From: Fredricksoniimonas sp964643325 | GTDB taxonomy: Bacteria > Omnitrophota > Gorgyraeia > Zapsychrales > Fredricksoniimonadaceae | Assembly (NCBI GenBank): GCA_964643325.1 | Contig: CAZXSE010000010.1 | Span: forward strand, 1 to 48,949 | Direction of reading: 5' to 3' | Length of the DNA stretch: 48,949 nucleotides | Part shown: piece after piece, positions 1-7,827 of the stretch | Layout: each line of letters starts with the position of its first letter | How positions within the stretch are numbered: the stretch's first letter is position 1 | Translations under genes and position numbers: made by a program | Notes under the pieces: model-generated | The model's input: only the letters and a program-made list of their open reading frames with translations | The model's database searches: none | Told to the model about the DNA's origin: nothing

Positions 1-380
1 TAGAACGCGTCAATGATCAGATCATACTGCTTCAATGAGGCCAGCACGCGCGGGGTCGGTTTAAGGACCTTGATCTTGAGGCGGCGGATGCTTCCGTAAT
101 TGATCGCGGCCGGTTCTTTCATACGACCGGCATCACCCGAGAAAAGAACAACCGGCGCGAGGCCTTTGTTCAATAGATGCCGCGCCGCGACAAAACCATC
201 GCCGCCGTTATTGCCTGCGCCGCAAAGAATGAGAACCTTCTTCTTGCGACCAAGCATGGCGATCGCTTCATCAGCCACTGCCCAACCGGCATTCTCCATC
301 AGGCATAAGGCCGGAATGCCGAATTTGACAATGGCGCGCTCGTCGAGCCTTCTCATTTGGGCAGAAGTGACAATTCTCAT
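1..380 (-). CDS. nnrE: NAD(P)H-hydrate epimerase, N-terminal part (cut by window edge)
   Basis: Translating the reverse strand from the ATG at 380 gives a protein starting MRIVTSAQMRRLDERAI and carrying CGAGNNGGDGFVAARHL. That glycine-rich loop is the signature of the YjeF N-terminal (Rossmann-like) domain. The family epimerises damaged R-NAD(P)HX to the S form, which a dehydratase then repairs; many bacterial proteins fuse both domains. Only about 126 residues lie in the window, so whether a kinase-like dehydratase domain follows cannot be seen. It is the last visible gene of the long leftward run, directly after sodA. Family assignment is firm. Confidence 0.88.
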   Translation of the reverse strand, partial: MRIVTSAQMRRLDERAIVKFGIPALCLMENAGWAVADEAIAMLGRKKKVLILCGAGNNGGDGFVAARHLLNKGLAPVVLFSGDAGRMKEPAAINYGSIRRLKIKVLKPTPRVLASLKQYDLIIDAF

Positions 381-389
381 GTTCTTGCT

Positions 390-1001
390 CTATTTCACCA
401 TCAGGAACAACTCGTCCACTTTTTTCCAGTTGATCACCTGATAGAACGCCTCGATGTATTCAGGCCTGCGGTTCTGGTATTTCAGATAATACGCGTGTTC
501 CCACACATCGATCACCAGCAGCGGCTTCTTGCCGACGGACAAAGGCGAATCCTGGTTGGCGGTCTTTATGATCTCAAGCTTGCCTTCCTTATTAAGCACA
601 AGCCACGCCCAGCCGGAGCCGAACTGTGTTGTGGCCGCGTCCGTGAACTTTGCCTTGAACGCGTCGAATGAGCCGAAGGTCGCCTTGATGGCATCACCCA
701 CTGCGCCTTTGGCCTCGCCGCCCGCCTTGGGCGCCATGATCGACCAGTAGAACGAATGATTGACCGCTCCGCCGCCATTGTTGCGCACCGCCGTGCGGAT
801 ATCCTCGGGCACCTTGTCAATATTGGCAATGATCTCTTCACCGGACATTGCCGCCAGTTCCGCTTTCGGGGCGATCGCGGTATTGAACCGTTCCACATAG
901 GTCCTGTGGTGCTTACCGTGATGGATCTCGAGCGTTTTGGCGTCGATATACGGCTCCAGTGCGTCATAAGCGAACTTCAACTCAGGCAATTGATAGGACA
1001 T
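390..1001 (-). CDS. sodA: Superoxide dismutase, Mn-type signature
   Basis: This 203-aa protein is full length for the Fe/Mn superoxide dismutase family, which converts superoxide to oxygen and hydrogen peroxide in the cytoplasm. Metal ligands are visible as His27, His82 (in AVNHSFYW), Asp165 and His169 (in DVWEHAYY). A glycine in RNNGGG before His82 and glutamine 150 in NQDSP are the arrangement usual in manganese enzymes; iron enzymes place the second-shell glutamine differently. A ribosome-binding site GGAGG sits just upstream of the ATG. Metal use is inferred and could be cambialistic. Its presence indicates exposure to oxygen or to redox stress. Confidence 0.95.
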   Translation of the reverse strand: MSYQLPELKFAYDALEPYIDAKTLEIHHGKHHRTYVERFNTAIAPKAELAAMSGEEIIANIDKVPEDIRTAVRNNGGGAVNHSFYWSIMAPKAGGEAKGAVGDAIKATFGSFDAFKAKFTDAATTQFGSGWAWLVLNKEGKLEIIKTANQDSPLSVGKKPLLVIDVWEHAYYLKYQNRRPEYIEAFYQVINWKKVDELFLMVK

Positions 1002-1019
1002 AACAGACCTCCGACGTGT

Positions 1020-1442
1020 TTATGATCTTTTTATTAATGACGGGCCCAGAGCCTTGGCGAAGCGCTTGCGCCAGTCCTGTGGCAACGGCACTTTCTTGCC
1101 TGTCACTCTGTCGACCGCGACATTGACCGTTGTCGCCGTGCCTGCCAGCACTCCACCTTTTGTGATGACCGACTCAAATACCACGGATGTTTCCCCGATC
1201 TTGACGATGCCGACGGAGATATCGATCTGGTCGCATGTATCAAGCCGCGCCTTGAAATCAGAGGACGCATGCACGAGCGGGAACGAGACCTGCGGATGCT
1301 CGAGAAGTTCCTGCATGGTAAAACCGATCGTCTCAAAGAAATGCTCTTTCGCCTCGTGGACCAGGCAAAACTGATTGGCAAAGAACAGCCTGCCTGCCGC
1401 ATCGGTGTGATGCAGGTATATCCTGGCATGATGAACGAACAT
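1020..1442 (-). CDS. menI: Hotdog acyl-CoA thioesterase, DHNA-CoA hydrolase type
   Basis: The 140-aa protein belongs to the 4-hydroxybenzoyl-CoA/DHNA-CoA thioesterase group. Its N-terminus has HTDAAGRLFFAN followed by HEAKEHFF, close to the DTDAAGVVYFAN / HEAYE pattern of cyanobacterial DHNA-CoA hydrolases, with the catalytic aspartate before AAG retained. In classical menaquinone synthesis this enzyme releases 1,4-dihydroxy-2-naphthoate for MenA. It has a strong AGGAGG site before its ATG and follows the menE-like gene by 8 bp, which supports a quinone-pathway role. The gene symbol is inferred from motif and context; a general thioesterase is the alternative. Confidence 0.7.
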   Translation of the reverse strand: MFVHHARIYLHHTDAAGRLFFANQFCLVHEAKEHFFETIGFTMQELLEHPQVSFPLVHASSDFKARLDTCDQIDISVGIVKIGETSVVFESVITKGGVLAGTATTVNVAVDRVTGKKVPLPQDWRKRFAKALGPSLIKRS

Positions 1443-1450
1443 GGATCCTC

Positions 1451-2038
1451 CTATGACAATATCAACGGCTCGCCTGTTGCCAGCGAATGAAAAAGCCCCG
1501 CGAGTTCTTGAGGATCTTCCTTAAGCTGGGCATGCGAAAGAACACGAACAGAAACAGCGTCTTTCTCCAACGTCAACCGCGCCAGCGCCGAAGAGTCCGT
1601 ATCGATCTTCGGATCAAGCAATGCTTCATTCCCGAGGAACGGATCATTATACCCGTAAGCGACAATGTGTTCAATATCCGCCCAACGGCTCCCTGCCAAT
1701 CGCGTTCTTTTGCTTTGCTGCGGGCCAATAATGATCCCGGGTTTAACAAGTCGCTGCAGCGCCCCGGCCTGCGCGGGCAGGTCTTCCCCGTCAACGGGGC
1801 AAACGACCGCCCGGATGCGCCATAACGCCAGAAGCACGACAATATATGATGCGGTATCTTCACGCACAACAACAACATTCTCGCTCGTCCGCAATCCGAT
1901 CTCTTTCAGATGACGGGATGTGCTGTGGATATAATTGTTGAAAGCCTCCCACGCCAGGGACCGCCCCGACCATGACACGGCCTTTTGTTGAGGGCATCGG
2001 CACGCATTGAGCGCGGCGGGACAAGAGACAAGGGCCAT
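1451..2038 (-). CDS. MenE-like adenylation-domain fragment lacking the P-loop
   Basis: The 195-aa product resembles only the N-terminal third of acyl-CoA synthetases of the o-succinylbenzoate-CoA ligase type: a start like LAWEAFNNYIHSTSRHLKEIGL, then VLLALWRIRAVVCPVDGED. Where the ATP-binding loop T-S-G-T-T-G-K-P-K should lie there is TLEKDAVSV (about residues 156-164), although the following SHAQL still fits the family. The protein ends about 25 residues later, so the remaining roughly 300 residues of a ligase are absent. It overlaps the menC-like stop by one base (TGATG), so it appears translationally coupled. Adenylation activity seems impossible. It may be a remnant or a pseudoenzyme. Confidence 0.65.
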   Translation of the reverse strand: MALVSCPAALNACRCPQQKAVSWSGRSLAWEAFNNYIHSTSRHLKEIGLRTSENVVVVREDTASYIVVLLALWRIRAVVCPVDGEDLPAQAGALQRLVKPGIIIGPQQSKRTRLAGSRWADIEHIVAYGYNDPFLGNEALLDPKIDTDSSALARLTLEKDAVSVRVLSHAQLKEDPQELAGLFHSLATGEPLILS

Positions 2039-3129
2039 CAGGACGCCGTCAGCTTCCCTGAAAGCTGGCTGTGAAAATATTTCATGTCGATCTTCATTCT
2101 ATCGGCAGGTATCCGCCCGGCGTCAATGATCACAGGCCGCAGTAAAAGGTCCTCGTTGAACCAGTTGGCAGTTCCTAGGTCGGCCGGCGTATCTGTCATA
2201 GCGGCAAGATTGGCCAGCATGGTCATCCCGATGCCGGATTCAAATGTTGATGTCAGGACGGTCTTAAGTCCGGCCCGCGAGGCATCTTCCAAGAAACGCA
2301 GGTACCCGCTGACCCCGCCCATGATCATGGGGCGAACGGCCGCATAACCGATCCCCAGGCGCCCGGCGATCTCATCAGCCGGCTTTCCTGCCAGCGTCTC
2401 ATCAACAGCCACGGGTATGTCCGTGCGGCGGAAGAACTCTTCCAGTTGCATCGGATCTCCCAAAGGCTCCTGGATATATTCGATGCACTGCTTGCCAATG
2501 CCCTCGGCAAAAAGAAGGGCCTCGTCCAGGCGCCATGAACGGTTCGCGTTCAACCTCAGGCGGGCGCTCGCGCCAACGATCTTGCGCACTGCCTCGACCT
2601 TCTGGACATCCAAGGCGATGTTACGGCTGCCGACATTCAAATTGAACGTGCGGTAACCTTTCAACGCAAAGAACCTTGCCTGGCTCTTGATATCCGAAAG
2701 AGCCCCTTGCAAGAGCCCCGCGCTAAAAGCCTCCTGCCCGGATCTCTCGGGCTTAAAGAATGCGTACACGGTCGTCTCTTTCGCGGCTGCGACCATATTG
2801 ATGATGGCAGACTCCATGCCGAATTTTACCGACGAACACACTTTATCATCCGGCATGCGGTTCGACAGCCATTCCAGAAGCAGCTGCGGCTCCATGGGCG
2901 CACGGGTATCTTTCAGTTCGCTCACAAGGACCTCAAGTTGATGGACAGCCTTGCCGAAAGATTCCTCGCTGACGCCGGGCAGCGGCGACATTTCCCCGTA
3001 TCCCATATTCCCCCACTCGGAGATCACGTGGATGATCATCCCTTCGCGGCTCGTGATCTGCTGGTCGCGCACCAGAAAAGGCTGCGCCAGCGGCAGATGA
3101 AAATGATACGCGTGAACGCTCTGGACCAT
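2038..3129 (-). CDS. MenC-like (o-succinylbenzoate synthase) homologue with substituted active site
   Basis: The 363-aa frame aligns end to end with o-succinylbenzoate synthases of the enolase superfamily: N-terminal capping domain with GYGEMSPLPG, then a barrel with ESGIGM near the C-terminus. The catalytic K-x-K is N163-L-N165, the metal-ligand aspartate of RLDAN is N194, the glutamate of the E-E-P strand is Q220, and the third lysine is R266; only D243 (AVDETL) of the metal triad survives. In this family those residues are needed for Mg2+ binding and proton transfer, so enolase-type chemistry is not expected. The start chosen overlaps the menA stop (TAATG); an ATG at 3141 is possible. The frame is otherwise undamaged. 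Confidence 0.8.
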   Translation of the reverse strand: MVQSVHAYHFHLPLAQPFLVRDQQITSREGMIIHVISEWGNMGYGEMSPLPGVSEESFGKAVHQLEVLVSELKDTRAPMEPQLLLEWLSNRMPDDKVCSSVKFGMESAIINMVAAAKETTVYAFFKPERSGQEAFSAGLLQGALSDIKSQARFFALKGYRTFNLNVGSRNIALDVQKVEAVRKIVGASARLRLNANRSWRLDEALLFAEGIGKQCIEYIQEPLGDPMQLEEFFRRTDIPVAVDETLAGKPADEIAGRLGIGYAAVRPMIMGGVSGYLRFLEDASRAGLKTVLTSTFESGIGMTMLANLAAMTDTPADLGTANWFNEDLLLRPVIIDAGRIPADRMKIDMKYFHSQLSGKLTAS

Positions 3130-4007
3130 TAAAGAAGCCATAAGAATGAGAACATCAATGATTGCAGGATAAGGAGCCCGCCCGTTAAGGCCAGCGCCCG
3201 GTTAAGCGCTGCTCCGTCCTCGGTGGTCATCGCCGTGTGCACGAGCGGGAGCGCCAGGAAGACGGGCAGCGAACTGATCAGGACCAGGGCTCTTTGCCCT
3301 GCCATGTAATGAACAAGGACCGGAACAAAAGAAGCCGCGATGATACAGCCGGCATATTCCATGCGCGCAAAAGCCTTGCCGAAACGCACGGCCAGGGTTC
3401 CTCGTCCGGCCCTGGCATCGGTCGTCATATCGCGCAGGTTGTTCAGGGCAATGACCGCCGTTGATATGAACCCTGGCAAAAGCCCGGCGGCAATAACAAC
3501 TTCATTACACTCCAATGCCTGCACATAATATGTTCCAGCCACAGCGACAGGACCAAAAAAGACAAGGACAAAGATCTCGCCGAGGCCCAGCCGCGCCAGG
3601 GACCAGGGGCCTGCCGTATAAAGAAGGCCGGCCAGGATAGAAAAGAACGCTATAACGGCCGCTGCGCCGCCCGCCCGGATGATGAGCCCCTGCGCCAGGA
3701 ATGCCGCCAAGATGAACGCGGCCACGAACCCGCATTTCACCTCAAAGGGCAAAAGCCCGCCCGCCACGAGGATGTTGACCGGGCCTTTATGGTCCCTGCC
3801 ATCCACTCCCGTCTGGAAATCAAAATAGTCATTGGCAAGATTGGTCCCCGCGTGGATCAGCACAGCAACCCCGAGAGCGGCCAGCGCCGACGGCAAATGA
3901 AAGAACCCGTCGTCATAGGCCATGACCGACCCTATGACAACGGGTATGATGGACGTCGGGAATGACCACGCCCGCAAAGCTTTAAGCCACGCAATGACCT
4001 TATTCAT
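3129..4007 (-). CDS. menA: 1,4-dihydroxy-2-naphthoate polyprenyltransferase-type protein (MenA)
   Basis: This 292-aa integral membrane protein is a UbiA-superfamily prenyltransferase. Both aspartate-rich motifs are present: NLANDYFDFQTGVDGRD near the N-terminus and NNLRDMTTDARAGRGTLAVR in the middle, matching MenA rather than UbiA. MenA joins a polyprenyl diphosphate to DHNA in the inner membrane, giving demethylmenaquinone. About eight hydrophobic segments are visible. The start overlaps the stop of the upstream membrane gene (ATGA), and its own stop overlaps the menC-like start. Unlike the menC-, menE- and menF-like genes, no key residue looks altered here. Confidence 0.9.
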   Translation of the reverse strand: MNKVIAWLKALRAWSFPTSIIPVVIGSVMAYDDGFFHLPSALAALGVAVLIHAGTNLANDYFDFQTGVDGRDHKGPVNILVAGGLLPFEVKCGFVAAFILAAFLAQGLIIRAGGAAAVIAFFSILAGLLYTAGPWSLARLGLGEIFVLVFFGPVAVAGTYYVQALECNEVVIAAGLLPGFISTAVIALNNLRDMTTDARAGRGTLAVRFGKAFARMEYAGCIIAASFVPVLVHYMAGQRALVLISSLPVFLALPLVHTAMTTEDGAALNRALALTGGLLILQSLMFSFLWLL

Positions 4008-4723
4008 GAAGATGTGACGGCGATATTAAGGACCCCGTCCTTGTGCTCCTTGAGCGCGACATAAATAAAATAATAGAACCCGGCCATGACCGGCATGATA
4101 ATGGCGGCAAAAGCGCTCGTCACAACGGTAGCGACCACTTCAGGCACACCCAGCATTTTCATTCCGGCGGTAAAAGGAATGATGATCACGGCCAATACCA
4201 GAAAGACCAGGATGTGCGCCAGGAAGACCTCAAGGATGCGCGCCTGGACAAGCTCATGGCTGCGCTTGAAAGAATCGACAAGCCCTTTGTCCTCGACCAG
4301 GATCGCAAAAATGAAGAACCCGAAGACGCCGGCGCAATAAAGGCCCGGAATGACCAGGAGAAAGGTGCCCGCGATAATGGCCAGGATATAAACGGCATAC
4401 CCGCCGATCCCCGCGATGGCTTTCGTAAGGATATGCTCGACGATGTCCCGCGGAGGAATGATCTCCTTGCCCGCCCCCTTGATGACTTTGTAGATGAGGC
4501 ATATGGAAAAGAATGTCTGCACGCAAAAGACAACGGGCTCCAACAGGGCGCTGAGCAACGACGGGTTCTGCTGCCATGTCCCCACCAGAAGGGTCTTTAA
4601 TACTGACGGCATGGTCGCCAGGACGGCGAACGCCACAAAGACCCAGGGATCATCAGCGAACAGCTTGATCGCGTCACCGACATATTGGGACAGGGCAAGC
4701 TTGGACCGCGGGGCTGTTGTCAT
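4004..4723 (-). CDS. YciC/GPDPase-membrane-domain-like integral membrane protein
   Basis: The 239-aa product has about six hydrophobic segments. It carries the pattern LLVIPGLYCAGVFGFF, ILVEDKGLVDSFKRSHELV typical of the UPF0259/glycerophosphodiester-phosphodiesterase membrane-domain group, whose molecular role is mostly unknown. A longer frame extends to 4840, but the ATG at 4723 overlaps the HIT gene stop (ATGA), and the upstream residues would be read inside that gene. It is coupled to menA downstream. Function cannot be named from sequence; a membrane-organising or transport accessory role is only a guess. Confidence 0.7.
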   Translation of the reverse strand: MTTAPRSKLALSQYVGDAIKLFADDPWVFVAFAVLATMPSVLKTLLVGTWQQNPSLLSALLEPVVFCVQTFFSICLIYKVIKGAGKEIIPPRDIVEHILTKAIAGIGGYAVYILAIIAGTFLLVIPGLYCAGVFGFFIFAILVEDKGLVDSFKRSHELVQARILEVFLAHILVFLVLAVIIIPFTAGMKMLGVPEVVATVVTSAFAAIIMPVMAGFYYFIYVALKEHKDGVLNIAVTSS

Positions 4724-5070
4724 ACGATATTTCCTTTCAGATGTTCCTTGATATGAAGGACCTTGCCCTGGTAACGCGGGATCAAATGCACGTGGGCGTG
4801 CATCACGGCCTGTCCCGCCGCCTTGCCGCAATTGACCCATATATTATATCCGTCGGGCGCGTGCTCTTTCGCGATCAAGGCCTTCATCTTCATCAACAGG
4901 TCCTTGACCGCGCCGGACTCCTCGGGCGTTGCCTCGAATATCTGCTCAAAATGCCTTTTGGGGATGATCAGCGCGTGCCCCTTGGACACAGGATCAATAT
5001 CATAAAGCGCGTACGCCAGATCATTCTCAAGGACCGCGGGAAGGCCCTTGCAAAAGATGCAATCCGCCAT
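4720..5070 (-). CDS. HIT family nucleotide-binding protein
   Basis: The 116-aa protein has the histidine-triad motif AVMHAHVHLIPRY (His91, His93, His95) and an N-terminal CIFC that can bind zinc together with His40. HIT proteins of this Hint branch hydrolyse nucleoside phosphoramidates or related adenylylated compounds. Length and motif order are standard. A TAGGAG site precedes the ATG. It lies in a tightly packed run between a small membrane protein and the YciC-like gene. The physiological substrate is unknown. Confidence 0.92.
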   Translation of the reverse strand: MADCIFCKGLPAVLENDLAYALYDIDPVSKGHALIIPKRHFEQIFEATPEESGAVKDLLMKMKALIAKEHAPDGYNIWVNCGKAAGQAVMHAHVHLIPRYQGKVLHIKEHLKGNIV

Positions 5071-5079
5071 GGAATGCTC

Positions 5080-5346
5080 CTACCCGTTGATGTTGCGTGA
5101 GAGCTGGTCCACTTCCCGTCGGGCCCGCTCGATATCGTCAATGCGAAAGACGTCGCAGTAAAGCTGCACCGCAAGGTCTTTGTCGCCTTCCAGCAACACC
5201 TCGCGCACATCCCATAAGGTGGGCTGTTCATGACGCGAATGCTCCAGGTACGACTTCTGCGCCTTGCGCAATGCCACGATCCAGTATATCTGCAGCCCCA
5301 ACAACGCTGTCAGCATGACGGCAATAAAGACAAAGAACCAGAACAT
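5080..5346 (-). CDS. Small single-pass membrane protein, unknown function
   Basis: An 88-aa protein with one N-terminal transmembrane segment (roughly residues 2-25, FWFFVFIAVMLTALLGLQIY) and a charged cytoplasmic-type remainder rich in Asp, Glu and Arg. An AGGAG site lies upstream of the ATG, and it sits 15 bp after xseB. I do not recognise a family. The acidic helix-prone tail (VREVLLEGDKDLAVQLY onward) suggests a tetratricopeptide-like helix pair, but this is weak. Expression is supported mainly by spacing and ribosome-binding site. Confidence 0.6.
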   Translation of the reverse strand: MFWFFVFIAVMLTALLGLQIYWIVALRKAQKSYLEHSRHEQPTLWDVREVLLEGDKDLAVQLYCDVFRIDDIERARREVDQLSRNING

Positions 5347-5361
5347 ATCCGGTACTCCTGT

Positions 5362-5568
5362 TTATTTCTCGGTTGTACTGTCGAACGCCTTGACAGCCTC
5401 TTTGACCTCAAGCTCCGCCTTCTCGATCTTCTTCTTGCAAAGGCCCACCAGCCCGACGGCCTCCTTGACGCTCTCCGAAAGCTCGTCGATGTCGATCTCC
5501 TCGTTCTCGATCTTGTGGATGATCTCTTCAAGCCGCTGCATGGCTTTGGAATATTTCATTTCAGGCAT
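5362..5568 (-). CDS. xseB: Exodeoxyribonuclease VII small subunit
   Basis: The 68-aa product has the typical helical hairpin of XseB: KYSKAMQRLEEIIHKIENEE and then a second helix ending in KAFDSTTEK. It assembles in several copies with XseA to degrade single-stranded DNA. Two ATG codons are adjacent (5571 and 5568); the second gives better spacing from AAGGGGG and is chosen here. The start lies inside the last codons of xseA, so the two genes overlap and are probably translationally coupled. Confidence 0.9.
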   Translation of the reverse strand: MPEMKYSKAMQRLEEIIHKIENEEIDIDELSESVKEAVGLVGLCKKKIEKAELEVKEAVKAFDSTTEK

Positions 5569-6886
5569 CATGACCCCCTTGCTCGACGATACTTGCGATA
5601 GTCCCGTCGGAAAACTCCGTACAAAGCTTCTCTCCGGCGGCAAGAGCGCGCGCTGACCTTAAGACCTTACCCCGGGCATCACGCGTGAGCGAGAACCCCC
5701 GCCGCAACACGTTCTGCGGGGATGCCAGCCCTGCGAGCTTTTGGTAATGCCCTATTTTATGCGCGCATGCCTGAAGACGCAAATGAATTGTCTTCTTTAA
5801 CAGCTCCTGGGAACGTCCGGCGCCGGCGCGCAAGGCCGTTGCCATCCGGGCGGGAGCTGTCCGCAGCCGTTCCGCCGCGCGGACATGGTCCTGTTGACGG
5901 GATGCGATCATGGTCCGCAATCCCGCCTGAAGGCCGAGCGCCGCATCCTTGCAAAGGTCTTTCTTCCCGCGCAGTGTATCTTCCGCAGAGCTCCGGATCC
6001 CCTGAAGAAGAGTGTCCAGCCCCGTGATAAAGTCCCTAACACGGCCGGCAAGGAACTGGGCTGTTGCCGTCGGTGTCTTGGCGAATGTGTGCGCCGTCAG
6101 GTCCGCGATGGATGTATTGATCTCGTGCCCGATCCCCGTAATAACAGGATGCTTCGATCCGGCAATGGCCAGGGCGATCTCTTTGGCATCAAAACAGGCA
6201 AGCTCCGCGATCGAGCCGCCGCCGCGCGTGATCACCACGGCATCAATATCCTCCCGGGCGTCAAAAGCCTCGATCGCCGCGCAAACAGCAGGCGCGCAAC
6301 CCTTCCCCTGCATGAGCGCGGGAATAAAGCTAATACTGAAACCATAGCCGCTCTTTTTGAGCTCGTCGATAAAATCATGGTACGCCGCGGAATCAGGGGC
6401 CGTCACAAGCCCGATGGACAGCGGCACCGGCGCTAGCGGCAAGGCCTTGTTCTTCTCAAGAAGCCCCGCCTTTGTCAGTTCGGCAATGAGCTTCTGCCTG
6501 TCCTGGGCGATCTTGCCAAGCGTGTAAACAGGGTCAATGTCCTCGACAATAAGTCGCAACTGCCCAAACCCAGGATAGAAATCGACCCTGCACAGGAATT
6601 TAACTTCGATATCATCCTTGAGCTCGAACGCGTTCTCCGCCCGTTTAAGGACAGTTTCGATCTTCGGACGTGTGTTCGCCCAAATAACAAGCCCGACCCG
6701 CGCCTTGACATCCTGCGCCCCGCCGGAAGATTTCTCGACCAGCTCGAAGAAAGCGTGCTGCTTGCCTTTATTGCGGTCATAATTCTGGATCTCGCCGCAC
6801 ACCCATACAGCCCGGGGAAAACCTGCCGCAAGGACATCCCGGACCATGGTGTTCAATTCTGAGACGGAGAATGATGTTTGTGCCAT
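5561..6886 (-). CDS. xseA: Exodeoxyribonuclease VII large subunit
   Basis: The 441-aa protein begins with an OB-fold domain (FSVSELNTMVRDVL, VWVCGEIQN) and continues into the catalytic domain with VVITRGGGSIAELACFD and GIGHEINTSIADL, both conserved in XseA. The C-terminal third is long helical and ends with NVLRRGFSLTRDARGKVL. The enzyme cleaves single-stranded DNA to short oligonucleotides during repair. Its ATG overlaps the preceding stop by one base (TAATG). Length is normal for the family. Confidence 0.95.
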   Translation of the reverse strand: MAQTSFSVSELNTMVRDVLAAGFPRAVWVCGEIQNYDRNKGKQHAFFELVEKSSGGAQDVKARVGLVIWANTRPKIETVLKRAENAFELKDDIEVKFLCRVDFYPGFGQLRLIVEDIDPVYTLGKIAQDRQKLIAELTKAGLLEKNKALPLAPVPLSIGLVTAPDSAAYHDFIDELKKSGYGFSISFIPALMQGKGCAPAVCAAIEAFDAREDIDAVVITRGGGSIAELACFDAKEIALAIAGSKHPVITGIGHEINTSIADLTAHTFAKTPTATAQFLAGRVRDFITGLDTLLQGIRSSAEDTLRGKKDLCKDAALGLQAGLRTMIASRQQDHVRAAERLRTAPARMATALRAGAGRSQELLKKTIHLRLQACAHKIGHYQKLAGLASPQNVLRRGFSLTRDARGKVLRSARALAAGEKLCTEFSDGTIASIVEQGGHDA

Positions 6887-7218
6887 TATTTATTGCCGCT
6901 GTTCGCCAGTTCTTCCCGGGCCTTCATGATCCAGGGCTTGAGCGCCAGGAAGTTCTTCATCAGATCATCGTGCTTCTTATCCAGAGCCAGCGCCGCCGTA
7001 CGAGTCTGCGCTTGAAGATCAGCCGTATAAGCGATCCGGGCCGTCTGGTGTTCATCGAACGCCTGGTTAAAGGCCGCTACCGCCTGCGCATACCCCCGCC
7101 AGAACTCTCCCGGCGCCTCAGGGACCTCCAGCGCCATGCTTACAAAGCCGCGCTGTTCCATCACACAGAATTTCTCAAAGTTCCCGGCAATAATACTCGC
7201 GGCAGCGGCCGTGATCAC
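6886..7218 (-). CDS. Small helical protein, unknown function
   Basis: The 110-aa protein starts best at a GTG (7218) that overlaps the PEBP stop as GTGA and has GAGG about eight bases upstream; an ATG at 7242 would lie inside that gene. The sequence is mostly amphipathic helix (AVAAFNQAFDEHQTARIAYTA, RTAALALDKKHDDLMKNFLA), without signal peptide or recognisable motif. A short alanine-rich N-terminus may be membrane associated. It lies between a secreted PEBP protein and xseA. I cannot assign a function. Confidence 0.6.
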   Translation of the reverse strand: MITAAAASIIAGNFEKFCVMEQRGFVSMALEVPEAPGEFWRGYAQAVAAFNQAFDEHQTARIAYTADLQAQTRTAALALDKKHDDLMKNFLALKPWIMKAREELANSGNK

Positions 7219-7784
7219 AGCGGATCCTCGTCCTTGCCCCACAGCGGATTCTGGTATGTCCCGACGAGAACAGCCTTCCCCAGGACCTTCCCGGCAACAG
7301 CCTTCTCAATGATGTCAATGGTCGCTCCCTCATTGACATCGTCAAGGGACCTGTCGAGCGCATATAAAGTGAACACAAAATAATGCAGTTTGGCGTCAAA
7401 TACGCACGGCCCCCCGTAATAGAAATTCCCGAAATCATTGAGCGCCTGCGTGCCCGGAACAGAATTCTCCCTGATCTGCCGCGTACCCGGATCAATGTTA
7501 TAAAGAAGCCAGTGCGTCCACGGCCCTATGGGGTTACCCGGCTCCTTGACGGTAAGGACGAACGATCTTGTTCCTGCGGGGACATTGTGAATGGCCAGCG
7601 GCGGATTGGTGTCCGCGCCCTTGCACGTAAAAAGCTCGGGGATCTCGCCTCCGTCGGAGAACGCCTTGCTGGTCATGAAGAACGCGTCAGGCGCCGGTGC
7701 AACAGCGGTATCACCCCGGGCGTCCGCCCCAAGGGCAAGGACGCACAAAAAGACGCATGCTGGGAACAGGGCCTTTGGGATCAT
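7215..7784 (-). CDS. Secreted PEBP-family protein (YbhB/YbcL-like), copy 1
   Basis: A 189-aa protein with a signal peptide (MIPKALFPACVFLCVLALG, cleavage likely after ADA) and a phosphatidylethanolamine-binding-protein fold: FTCKGADTNPPLAI, VKEPGNPIGPWTHWLLYNI, and NDFGNFYYGGPC. Bacterial PEBP proteins bind anionic ligands, and their roles are poorly known. The frame stays open upstream to 8123, but that part overlaps xthA antisense to nothing and the ATG at 7784 starts the signal peptide. A -10 box lies 7 bp before this ATG. A second PEBP protein is at 29597-30103. Confidence 0.85.
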   Translation of the reverse strand: MIPKALFPACVFLCVLALGADARGDTAVAPAPDAFFMTSKAFSDGGEIPELFTCKGADTNPPLAIHNVPAGTRSFVLTVKEPGNPIGPWTHWLLYNIDPGTRQIRENSVPGTQALNDFGNFYYGGPCVFDAKLHYFVFTLYALDRSLDDVNEGATIDIIEKAVAGKVLGKAVLVGTYQNPLWGKDEDPL

Positions 7785-7791
7785 TAATGAA

Positions 7792-7797
7792 ATTATA
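7792..7797 (-). promoter_or_regulatory. -10 box directly before the PEBP gene, leaderless-type
   Basis: Reverse strand TATAAT matches the -10 consensus fully and ends 7 bp before the ATG at 7784, so the start point would fall at or next to the start codon. No good -35 box is visible at 16-18 bp. It lies in the 43-bp gap after xthA. Inference from sequence only. Confidence 0.45.
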
Positions 7798-7827
7798 CCG
7801 GGAATACAGAGCACCTTAAGGATTTTA

